From: Bacteroidota bacterium
GTDB taxonomy: Bacteria > Bacteroidota > Bacteroidia > Chitinophagales > Chitinophagaceae
Length of the DNA stretch: 64,000 nucleotides
NCBI GenBank assembly: GCA_016868455.1
Contig: VGGV01000001.1
Span: 1 to 64,000, forward strand
Direction of reading: 5' to 3'
Under the pieces are notes generated by a model. That model made no database searches, had not been told where the DNA came from, and worked only from the letters and a program-made list of their open reading frames with translations. Both the position numbers and the translations under genes were made by a program. Positions 34,493 through 42,002 of this stretch are shown here, piece after piece. Numbering within the stretch: position 1 is the stretch's first letter; each line of letters starts with the position of its first letter.

Positions 34493-36739
34493 ATGAAGAC
34501 GAGATTGCTATTATTTTCATTTTTCATTACACAGTTACTTGTTGCGCAACTTCATTATCCCAATGTAAGAAAAGGCGATGTATACGAAGGTTATTTTGGC
34601 CAGTATAAATTGCAGGATCCCTACCGCTGGCTCGAGGATGAAAACAGCGATGACACTAAAGCATGGGTGGAAGCTCAGAACAAGGTAACATTTGATTATC
34701 TCGCTTCCATTCCGGTACGAGACAAGGTTAAAAAAAGACTGGAGGAACTCTGGAATTATCCCCGCTATTCGTCTCCTTTTAAAAAGGGGCAACACTATTA
34801 TTTTTTTAAGAATGACGGATTGCAAAACCAGTCTGTGTTGTACCGGCAACTGGGAATGATCGGTAAGCCTGAGGTATTTTTGGATCCCAACCTTTTGAGC
34901 AAAGACGGGACTGCTGCTATTGGCAGTTATGGGTTCAGCAAGTCAGGCAAATATTTTCATTATACGGTATCTGTTGCCGGCAGTGACTGGCAGGAAGGGT
35001 ATATAATGGAAACTGCCACTAAAAAGATATTACCGGACACTATCAAATGGATTAAGTTTGGCGGATTTAGTTGGTATGGTGACGGGGGATTTTATTACAG
35101 CGGCTATGAGGCACCGGATGAAAAATCAAAACTCAGCCAGCAGAACCAGTACAATATGGTTAAATACCACCGGCTGGGTCTGCCACAGGATAAAGATCAG
35201 CTTATTTATGTGGACCGTGTTCATCCGTTACGTTACTGCTTTGCCGGTATAACTGAAGATAACCGGTATATCATCCTTCTGACCTCAGAAGGCACCAGCG
35301 GTACTGAATTGTATTTTATTGACAAACATAACCGGGAGCAGGTACGGTTTGAAATGATAGTGGAAGGGTTCAATACAGAAGCTGAAGTGATAGACAACCA
35401 TGGCAATAAACTGCTGCTGCTGACCAATGACGGGGCGCCCAATTACCAGGTGGTTTCCATAACGCCTGTCGGGCCGAAAGCAAGGGAAGAGGGGCTGGAA
35501 AAAATGGCGAAAGACGCCATGGCCAGAAATCTTTCTTCTGAAGAACAAAGAAAGGTACAGCGGGAACATGAAATTAAAGTAATGCGCAACGGATGGAAAG
35601 TAATAATACCTGAAAAGAAAATGGCCTTGCAGAGTGTAACCACCTGCGGGGGCTTTCTGTTTGCCAGTTACCTGCAGGATGCTTCTACCAGGGTTTATCA
35701 ATATACCTATGATGGAAAACTGGTACGGGAAGTGAAATTGCCCGGTATAGGATCTGCAGGCGGATTCAGGGGAGAACGAAAGGACAAAGAACTGTTTTAT
35801 ACATTTTCTTCGTTTAATGCACCACCCGCTATTTACAGGTATAATCTGGCTACGGGGCAGTCTGTGCTTTTCAGAAAAACAGAGGTAAAAGTAAAAACGG
35901 ATGATATTGTAACTGAACAGGTTTTTTTCAAAAGCAAAGACGGCACCCGGGTGCCCATGTTCCTTACTTACAAAAAGGGAATGGTAAAGAATGGCAACAA
36001 CCCGGTTTTAATGTTCGGGTACGGGGGGTTTAATATACCCGTCACACCTTCATTCAGTGTAAGCAACGCTTTCTTTATTGAACAGGGGGGCATTTATGTA
36101 TCGGTTAATTTGCGTGGTGGCAGTGAATATGGTGAAAAATGGCATAAAGACGGTATGCTGGACAAAAAGCAGAATGTATTTGATGATTTTATTGCTGCGG
36201 CGGAATACCTGATAAAAGAAAAATACACCAGCAGTGAAAAACTGGCCATCCGCGGCGGAAGTAACGGAGGTTTGCTGGTTGGAGCAGTAATAACGCAGCG
36301 TCCGGAGTTATTTAAAGTGGCACTTCCCGCAGTGGGTGTTATGGATATGCTGCGTTTTCACAAGTTTACTGTAGGATGGGGTTGGGCAGTTGAATATGGT
36401 AATCCTGATTCTTCACAGCACTTTCCGTTTCTCTATAAATATTCACCATATCATAATCTGAAGCCGGGAACGGAATATCCGGCTACACTGGTTACAACAG
36501 CCGATCATGATGACCGGGTAGTACCGGCGCATTCGTATAAGTTTGTATCCCGTTTGCAGGAATATCATACCGGCAATAATCCTGTTTTAATCCGGATTGA
36601 AACAAAGGCAGGCCATGGCGCTGGCAAGCCTACCAGCAAGCAAATTGATGAAGCGGCAGATATTTGGAGCTTTGTAATGCACCACCTGGGCATGGAATAT
36701 AAAGAACCCCCCACGCCGCCGGTTAAAAAAGCTTTTTAA
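34493..36739 (+). CDS. Prolyl oligopeptidase, S9A family, exported
   Basis: A 748-aa serine peptidase that cleaves after proline in short peptides. The signal peptide is LLLFSFFITQLLVAQ. It is followed by the S9 N-terminal seven-bladed propeller (from DPYRWLEDENSDDTKAWVEA) and the C-terminal hydrolase domain. The catalytic Ser is in IRGGSNGGLLVGA, Asp in TADHDDRVVPAHSYKF and His in TKAGHGAGKPTSK, all in canonical order. GYGGFNIPVTP and NLRGGSEYGEKWH are also typical. It is followed by a strong terminator, so it is monocistronic. Confidence 0.95.
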   Translation: MKTRLLLFSFFITQLLVAQLHYPNVRKGDVYEGYFGQYKLQDPYRWLEDENSDDTKAWVEAQNKVTFDYLASIPVRDKVKKRLEELWNYPRYSSPFKKGQHYYFFKNDGLQNQSVLYRQLGMIGKPEVFLDPNLLSKDGTAAIGSYGFSKSGKYFHYTVSVAGSDWQEGYIMETATKKILPDTIKWIKFGGFSWYGDGGFYYSGYEAPDEKSKLSQQNQYNMVKYHRLGLPQDKDQLIYVDRVHPLRYCFAGITEDNRYIILLTSEGTSGTELYFIDKHNREQVRFEMIVEGFNTEAEVIDNHGNKLLLLTNDGAPNYQVVSITPVGPKAREEGLEKMAKDAMARNLSSEEQRKVQREHEIKVMRNGWKVIIPEKKMALQSVTTCGGFLFASYLQDASTRVYQYTYDGKLVREVKLPGIGSAGGFRGERKDKELFYTFSSFNAPPAIYRYNLATGQSVLFRKTEVKVKTDDIVTEQVFFKSKDGTRVPMFLTYKKGMVKNGNNPVLMFGYGGFNIPVTPSFSVSNAFFIEQGGIYVSVNLRGGSEYGEKWHKDGMLDKKQNVFDDFIAAAEYLIKEKYTSSEKLAIRGGSNGGLLVGAVITQRPELFKVALPAVGVMDMLRFHKFTVGWGWAVEYGNPDSSQHFPFLYKYSPYHNLKPGTEYPATLVTTADHDDRVVPAHSYKFVSRLQEYHTGNNPVLIRIETKAGHGAGKPTSKQIDEAADIWSFVMHHLGMEYKEPPTPPVKKAF

Positions 36740-36758
36740 TTGCTCACTATATATAAGG

Positions 36759-36780
36759 AATCCTGCTTACCGGCAGGATT
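36759..36780 (+). terminator. Terminator of the prolyl oligopeptidase gene
   Basis: An 8-bp stem (AATCCTGC / GCAGGATT) with a six-base loop is followed directly by TTTTTAT. Confidence 0.85.
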
Positions 36781-36803
36781 TTTTTATAAACTATTTTTGG
36801 ATA

Positions 36804-37700
36804 ATGAGTGTATTGATTACAGGAGCCAACGGATTTCTGGGTTATTATCTTACTGATTTATTACTGCAGAAGGGGCACCAGGTTATAGCAACAGGCCGCG
36901 GCGAATGCCGTCTTCCTTTCCACGGGCGGCAGGATTTTCAATACATACCGATGGATTTTACGGAACCGGCTGCAATATTATCCGTTTTCGAAAGATGCAA
37001 GCCGGAAACAGTCGTTCATGCCGGTGCTATGAGTAAACCTGATGACTGTGAGCTGAATCAGGAACTGGCCTTTAATATCAATGTGCAGGGTACAGCGAAT
37101 GTGCTTCAGGCTTCGGAAAAGCACCAAAGCTTTTTCATTTTAGTTTCCAGCGATTTTGTTTTTGACGGCGAAAGGGGCATGTACCGGGAGCATGATAAAC
37201 CCAACCCCGTCAGCTATTACGGCAGCACCAAACTGCAGGCAGAGCTGGCGGTTCAGCAATATATTTTTGACTGGAGTATTATACGGACAGTGCTGGTTTA
37301 TGGAAGACCCATCACGGGCCGTTCCAACCTTCTCAGTATCGTAAAAGAAAAACTGGAGAAAGGTGAAGAGTACTGCGTTGTGGATGACCAATTACGGACA
37401 CCTACTTATGTGGAAGACCTGGCAACCGGCATTGCTGCTGTTATTGAAATAAAAGCGAAAGGCATTTTTCATGTCTCCGGTGAAGAAGTGCTGACACCGT
37501 ATCAAATGGCAATCCGTACTGCAGAATACCTGAAACTTGATTCTTCGCTGATAAAAAGAGTTACTGCTGCTGATTTTTCGCAGCCTGCCAAAAGGCCGCC
37601 CCGGACAGGTTTTGTTATTGATAAAGCCAAAAAGCAATTTGGGTTTCATCCTGTTTCTTTTGAGATTGGCCTGGAAAAAACGTTCAACGGTCAGAAATAA
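36804..37700 (+). CDS. RmlD-like NAD(P)-dependent short-chain reductase
   Basis: A 298-aa extended SDR. The N-terminal cofactor motif is VLITGANGFLGYYLTDLLL. DFTEPAAILSVFERCKPETV, HAGAMSKPDDCE and NINVQGTANVLQA follow. The catalytic YGSTKLQAELAVQ (YxxxK) and the specificity loop VLVYGRPITGRSN resemble dTDP-4-dehydrorhamnose reductase and methionine adenosyltransferase subunit beta-like proteins. No nucleotide-sugar genes are adjacent, so the substrate is open. The last 10 bp overlap the end of a convergent TonB-receptor fragment. Confidence 0.88.
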   Translation: MSVLITGANGFLGYYLTDLLLQKGHQVIATGRGECRLPFHGRQDFQYIPMDFTEPAAILSVFERCKPETVVHAGAMSKPDDCELNQELAFNINVQGTANVLQASEKHQSFFILVSSDFVFDGERGMYREHDKPNPVSYYGSTKLQAELAVQQYIFDWSIIRTVLVYGRPITGRSNLLSIVKEKLEKGEEYCVVDDQLRTPTYVEDLATGIAAVIEIKAKGIFHVSGEEVLTPYQMAIRTAEYLKLDSSLIKRVTAADFSQPAKRPPRTGFVIDKAKKQFGFHPVSFEIGLEKTFNGQK

Positions 37701-37885
37701 AAGCTTACTCCTGCTTTGATAAAACGGGGAATTCCCGGTGTGTAATGGATTTCTGAAACAGGATCAGTTTCGAACTTCAATCTTGACTCTGTATTAAACT
37801 GTGCTTCCCGCCATTGGGTGTTTAAAAGATTTTCACCTGATAATGCAAGGTCAAACTTTTTTATCCGGTAGCTTAGAACGGCATC
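37691..37885 (-). pseudogene. TonB-dependent receptor, C-terminal fragment cut by the IS
   Basis: The open frame from the IS edge reads DAVLSYRIKKFDLALSGENL, LNTQWREAQFNTESRL, then TPGIPRFIKAGVSFYF and TGA. This is the last barrel strands of a TonB-dependent receptor, with the NLLNTQWREAQF pattern and a terminal aromatic Phe. About 64 residues remain. The rest of the gene is not on the other side of the IS, so sequence was lost or moved. It overlaps the end of the convergent RmlD-like gene by 10 bp. Confidence 0.75.
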
Positions 37886-37935
37886 TGTAAGCTCCCCTTA
37901 TTTTCGGACCACCTGGATTTAGAGTTTTTTGTCTT

Positions 37936-38724
37936 TTAGTTTTCAAGGGATATGGGGCTTGGATATTCAGCTGGGGGTACGTTTCCGAGTGATTCATGAG
38001 GACGTTCGTGGTTGTAATCGTGGCGCCACTGCTCCGCCAGAACTCTCACATCCTCAAGGCTGTAAAACAGAAAGGCGTCCAGAAGCTCCTTTCTCATAGA
38101 TCCGTTTTTACGTTCAATAAAGGCGTTTTGCACTAGTTTACCAGGCTGGATGAACTGCAGGCGTATGCCATGATACTCACACCAGCCATGGAGTCGCTCA
38201 CTGATGAACTCAGGGCCATTATCGACCCGGATTGACTGCGGGGCACCTCTATAATCAACCAGCCGCTCCAGCACCCGGATCACCCTCGCGGCGGGAAGAG
38301 ATGTATCAGCTTCTACTGCCAGGGATTCCCGGTTGTAATCGTCCATGATGTTCAGCAAGCGGAACCGCCTGCCGTCGACCAAACTATCCGTCATAAAATC
38401 CATGCTCCAGCCTTTATTTAACCCCCGGGGAACAACCAGTGGCTGTTTAATCCGCTGCGGGATCCTGCGTTTTGTACGCCTGCGGATATTGAGCTTCAGC
38501 AGGGTATACACTCGGTATAGCTTTTTATGATTACAGGTCAGCCCTTTTCTGCGAAGCCGGTAGTAACACTTCCAAAAGCCAATGGAGGGGTGTTTCTGTA
38601 CCAGCTGGTTCAGGGCATCGATCAAAGAACTGTCATCCCGCTGCACCTTCTTATAGGTCATTACAGATCGGGGAAGGGATACCCACTTGCAGGCCTGAGG
38701 AACACTCAGTTTCTCTTGTACCAA
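37936..38724 (-). CDS. IS3-family transposase OrfB
   Basis: A 262-aa DDE transposase with the complete catalytic set: Asp in SMDFMTDSLVDG, Asp in RVDNGPEFIS and Glu in VQNAFIERKNGSMRKELLDA, with the family-typical Lys/Arg seven residues after the Glu. The tail has NHERPHESLGNVPPAEY. The real product is expected to be the OrfAB fusion made by -1 slippage at A_AAA_AAG upstream of the annotated ATG. In copy 2 the catalytic part is intact, so it could move elements in trans if expressed. Confidence 0.9.
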   Translation of the reverse strand: MVQEKLSVPQACKWVSLPRSVMTYKKVQRDDSSLIDALNQLVQKHPSIGFWKCYYRLRRKGLTCNHKKLYRVYTLLKLNIRRRTKRRIPQRIKQPLVVPRGLNKGWSMDFMTDSLVDGRRFRLLNIMDDYNRESLAVEADTSLPAARVIRVLERLVDYRGAPQSIRVDNGPEFISERLHGWCEYHGIRLQFIQPGKLVQNAFIERKNGSMRKELLDAFLFYSLEDVRVLAEQWRHDYNHERPHESLGNVPPAEYPSPISLEN

Positions 38725-38729
38725 GAGCT

Positions 38730-39024
38730 CTACCGCCTCTCGCTTATCGTCAGGCCGCCGTACTTTTTTGTGAGCACCGTTTTGACCGCATCGATCTCCA
38801 AGGTCAGGTTAGCTACGATGCGTTTTAAGCGGGCATTTTCCTCCTGGAGGTCTTTCATACGGGCTACATCACTGACTTTCCATGCCTCCGTATTTAGCCT
38901 TCCAATTGTAAAATGTGGCATCACTGATACCATGCTCGCGACAGATCTCTTTAACCGACCTGCCCGATTCCTGCATCTGCAGGATGGAGACAATCTGTGC
39001 CTCCGAGAAGTTCTTCCGTTTCAT
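38730..39024 (-). pseudogene. IS3 orfA of copy 2, with the same frame interruption
   Basis: The same two-frame structure as copy 1. MKRKNFSEAQ with the helix-turn-helix ends after GGMESQ, and the coiled coil RMKDLQEENARLKRIV is in the next frame, because of an extra A in GGAAAG. A_AAA_AAG is present in phase. The shared lesion shows that one copy descends from the other, or both from the same damaged or specially recoded parent. Confidence 0.8.
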
Positions 39025-39089
39025 GTTTAAACCATTTAAGTTAGGAAATTTCTCCAAACCTGGCTGGTTGAAATATGGGGAAGCCTACA

Positions 39090-39384
39090 CTGGCGCAAAA
39101 GGGACTGAACAACCGGTTGACACCCGAAACCTGCGACCAGCTGGCATGGGTACTGTATCTTAAAGGGAATTACCGGGAAGGCAAGGCTAAAGGCTCAACT
39201 GGCCAAGGCTTATGTTTACAAACACAGCTTCGAACCGGAAGTACTGCTGCATACTGCTCTGATATTTGCCAAAAATGGAAAGAGAAAAGAAGCAAAGATG
39301 CTGCTGAAGCAATGCCTGGAAAGTTCATTTGAGCTGGGGCGGATTGTTATCCGCCGGGTTAAAGAAAAGCTTGCCTCTTTATAA
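39090..39384 (+). pseudogene. TPR-type protein, 5'-truncated and frameshifted
   Basis: From the IS edge the frame reads LAQKGLNNRLTPETCDQLAW then VLYLKGNYREGKAK. After a one-base shift near 39187 it continues KAQLAKAYVYKHSFEPEVLL, HTALIFAKNGKRKEAKMLLK and QCLESSFELGRIVIRRVK to TAA. The helix-turn-helix pattern with AW.LY..GNY and LLHTALIFAKNG is tetratricopeptide-like. It is a C-terminal remnant of a larger protein whose start was lost at the IS. Confidence 0.65.
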
Positions 39385-39388
39385 TGAA

Positions 39389-39991
39389 TCAATGATCTTT
39401 TTTGTATTTCATCTCGCCTGCACGGATAGCCACCGGCAGATCATTTTCCTTTGGCGGCAGCGGGCAGTTGTATACATTACTTACATAAGCACAATAAGGA
39501 TTATATGCTTTGTTAAAATCCAGCAGGTTAAACCCGTTTTCCATTTCACCGGTAGTGGCATCAATATACCTTCCGTTTTCATAGGTATTGGAACCGGTAG
39601 TTTTGTCGGTAAAGGCGATAAGCAGGTAATCTGCATATTTGGGAACCGCAAGCAATCCCTGCGACTGGTAAACCTGCAATGTCATTGCTGTATCATGAAT
39701 GGAAAAATAAAGAATACCGTAAACACGGAATAACTTTTTTTCCCGCCCGGTCGTTTCTATCCTGAACCAGGGTACTTCTTTGGCTCTTTCGAACCGTGCC
39801 GTTACATAGTATGAAGTATCAACGGGGAAAAAGCATAATCTCTTTTTGTCTTCGCTTTTTATGACTTCATGTTCATCTATATATTTTTTTCTGAAAACCT
39901 GAAGCGAGTCGGAATAACCATTTCCCTGGGCAATGCCTTCGCCGGGGGCCAGGGCAAAGAAAGAAACCAAACTGAAAAAGAGATATTTCAT
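39389..39991 (-). CDS. DUF1684 domain protein, exported
   Basis: A 200-aa protein with signal peptide (YLFFSLVSFFALAPGEGIAQ). A DUF1684 domain runs from YSDSLQVFRKKYIDEH to the end. Typical segments are LCFFPVDTSYYVTARFE, VYGILYFSIHDTAMTLQVYQ, FTDKTTGSNTYENGRYID and FNKAYNPYCAYVSNVYNCPLP. The function of the family is unknown. The gene is 10 bp downstream of the arginase-family gene on the same strand. An unrelated broken gene converges on it from the left. Confidence 0.88.
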   Translation of the reverse strand: MKYLFFSLVSFFALAPGEGIAQGNGYSDSLQVFRKKYIDEHEVIKSEDKKRLCFFPVDTSYYVTARFERAKEVPWFRIETTGREKKLFRVYGILYFSIHDTAMTLQVYQSQGLLAVPKYADYLLIAFTDKTTGSNTYENGRYIDATTGEMENGFNLLDFNKAYNPYCAYVSNVYNCPLPPKENDLPVAIRAGEMKYKKDH

Positions 39992-40001
39992 ATCGGTCTT
40001 G

Positions 40002-40949
40002 TTAACTCATCATAAGCACATTTACACTGCGCTGGAGGATATTAAAGGCGATTTCTGCCATCAGATTTTCTTTGTCAAGTGTAGGGTTCACTTCCGTGAT
40101 TTCAAAGCAGCAAACTTTGCGGTTTTGCATGAATTTGCTGATCAGGTCTTCAGCTTCCCTTTCCCGCAGTCCGTTGCTTACCGGCGTACCGGTTCCTTTG
40201 GAAATAGATGAGTCCAGGCTGTCCACATCAAATGAAACATAAATGTCGGTACAATCACCCAGGTAGCGGAGTACAGCCCTTACAATATTTTCTGCTCCTT
40301 TATTTCTTACTTCCTTTGTGGTCACCACTTTCATATCGTATTTTTCAATCAGGTGCCGTTCTTCTTTTTCATAGTCCCTCAGCGAAATAAAAACAACATC
40401 TTCGGGCAGAACCTTGGGCGCTATTTTCCCGATATTCTTCAGATGGTTCCAGTATTTGGCTGTTTCTTCATCCACGTCATGTACGGCACAATCCTCATTG
40501 TTTTTGCTGATGGAGACAGCCATCGGCATACCATGTACATTGCCCGAAGGGGTGGTGTAGGGGGTGTGGAGGTCAGCGTGGGCATCAATCCAGATTACAC
40601 CCAGTTTGCTTTTGGGTTTGGCCATCTTAATGCCTGCAATGGTAGCGCCGGCGGTACTGTGATCGCCGCTGATCACTACGGGGAAGAAATTGTTTTTAAG
40701 AGTATCGCTTACTGCTTTGCTTACCCTGTCGTACATGGTGGCAATGCCCTTGATGCGTTTGGCATAGGGCGACTCAATAGGTTCATACAGCAGCTTATTG
40801 TCAACAGGGATTTTTTCAGAGGGAAAATGAATAAAAAAGTTGCTCATAAAATCAAGGGCGGCGATTTTTATGGCTTCCACACCCAGGCTGGCGCCACGGG
40901 TACCGGCCCCTATTTCAGAAGGTACTTCAATCAGTTTTATATTTTTCAT
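40002..40949 (-). CDS. Arginase/agmatinase/formiminoglutamase-family ureohydrolase
   Basis: A 315-aa ureohydrolase of the binuclear manganese family. Metal-ligand motifs in order are VVISGDHSTAGA, IWIDAHADLHTPYTTPSGN and YVSFDVDSLDSSIS, with the C-terminal FEITEVNPTLD. The pattern PSGNVHGMP is close to true arginases (arginine to ornithine and urea), which I favour. It would be cytosolic. A TACATTTG box on the minus strand at 41082-41089 could be its -7 element with a long leader. Confidence 0.9.
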   Translation of the reverse strand: MKNIKLIEVPSEIGAGTRGASLGVEAIKIAALDFMSNFFIHFPSEKIPVDNKLLYEPIESPYAKRIKGIATMYDRVSKAVSDTLKNNFFPVVISGDHSTAGATIAGIKMAKPKSKLGVIWIDAHADLHTPYTTPSGNVHGMPMAVSISKNNEDCAVHDVDEETAKYWNHLKNIGKIAPKVLPEDVVFISLRDYEKEERHLIEKYDMKVVTTKEVRNKGAENIVRAVLRYLGDCTDIYVSFDVDSLDSSISKGTGTPVSNGLREREAEDLISKFMQNRKVCCFEITEVNPTLDKENLMAEIAFNILQRSVNVLMMS

Positions 40950-41181
40950 ACAGCGATCATTAATGAAACAAACGGCAAAAACCGTACAGAACCAATGGGC
41001 AGCGAAGTAAAGGGTGGCGGCAACTGATTACCCGGCAGCAGGGCCGGGGATATAAAAGTTGGCAGGCAATGACTGCTCTGCAAATGTATAAAAGCGTTTC
41101 AGTTTTTTTGAGAAGATACTCATAACGGCCATCCCAAAGGTAGGCTTTTGTTTTCTTGATGTCAAGCGGAAAACAAGGATA

Positions 41182-41419
41182 TTATTCATGCAGAGCCAAT
41201 ACCGGTACAGAGCTCTGGTAAATCAGTTTTTTTGTATGGCTTTTTACCAATAAGCGGGAGAACAGATTTTGTTCCTTATGAATTACTATGATAAAATCCA
41301 CTTTTTTGTCTTCAGCAAACCGGCTGATGGCCTCATCCACATCATGCAGTTCCATAAAATAAAATTCAGGAAAAAACTCACTGAACATTTCCTGCAGTTT
41401 GGCTTTTTCAGCCTGGTAA
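41182..41419 (-). pseudogene. Universal stress protein, C-terminal fragment
   Basis: Reads YQAEKAKLQEMFSEFFPEFY, then MELHDVDEAISRFAEDKKVD, FIIVIHKEQNLFSRLLVK, SHTKKLIYQSSVPVLALHE. This is the second half of a UspA domain, ending in the usual SSVPVLAL. The N-terminal half is missing. At about 41420 the sequence switches to a regulator gene of opposite orientation. Bases 40950-41181 to the right of the arginase-family gene show no other gene. Confidence 0.75.
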
Positions 41420-41863
41420 ATCGGGGATATGAGTGCCAATGCCCAGGCAAAAGTACTACGGGCCCTGCAGGAAGGAAAAATTACCCGGGTGGGGGCTGAT
41501 AAGGATATTAATGTGGATGTGCGGGTTATTGCCGCTACTAATAAAGACCTGCTGAAAGAAGTAGAGACCAAAAACTTCCGGCTTGATCTTTATCACAGGC
41601 TCAGTGTAATCATTATTCATGTTCCCTCTCTCAATGAAAGAAGGGACGACATTCCCTTACTGGTTGACCAGTTTCTGAAAGATATTTGCGGTGACTATGT
41701 TATAGCCGTAAAAAACATAGAACCCGAAGCCATCAAGCTGCTGCAGCAGTATAACTGGACGGGAAATATCCGGGAACTCCGGAACGTAGTGGAAAGACTG
41801 GTTATTCTTTCCGGTAAATCCATTACAGAAGAGGATATAAAAAACTATGTGATGCCGAAGTAA
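41420..41863 (+). pseudogene. NtrC-type sigma-54 activator, C-terminal fragment
   Basis: Begins IGDMSANAQAKVLRALQEGK (Walker B follow-on region), then VGADKDINVDVRVIAATNKD, FRLDLYHRLSVIIIHVPSLN, ERRDDIPLLVDQFL and YNWTGNIRELRNVVERLVIL. This is the second half of the AAA+ domain with the arginine-finger and sensor regions. The receiver domain, Walker A and the sigma-54 contact loop are missing. A stop codon precedes the first Ile. The junction with the stress-protein fragment is head-to-head, with no IS between them. Confidence 0.8.
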
Positions 41864-41953
41864 AAACCTTTGCATTCATGGAGCCTTATTTGTTCATTTA
41901 CCGCCCATAATGCTCCGTTTACCGTTGTTTCACAAAACTTTTCTCTTTAAAAT

Positions 41954-41983
41954 TTTGAAGGGCAGATATTTATGATATTTTTG
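41954..41983 (+). promoter_or_regulatory. Promoter of lepB
   Basis: TTTG (41954-41957) and TATTTTTG (41976-41983) are separated by 18 bp, a full match to the Bacteroidota sigma-A consensus. It would start transcription near 41990, 13 nt before the lepB ATG. Bases 41864-41953 show nothing else. Confidence 0.65.
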
Positions 41984-42002
41984 ACCGCTTAAAAAACGGC
42001 TC

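Larger units (their letters stand above)
37886..39089 (-). mobile_element. IS3-family element, copy 2, full length (1204 bp)
   Basis: Terminal inverted repeats TGTAAGCTCCCCTTATTT and TGTAGGCTTCCCCATATTT bound orfA and orfB in IS3 order. It is near-identical to the truncated copy at 4408-5312 but inverted. The flanks show no target-site duplication (CATC before, CTGG after) and belong to two unrelated truncated genes. The neighbourhood was therefore rearranged after insertion. Confidence 0.92.

Noticed and set aside
38345-39030. Plus-strand open frames across IS copy 2
   Set aside because: They are the reverse strand of the transposase genes and occur identically over copy 1, with no start signals or family features.
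41182-41571. A 129-residue minus-strand protein across the Usp/NtrC junction
   Set aside because: Its first 50 residues are the reverse strand of the NtrC fragment. Only the last part is a universal stress protein.
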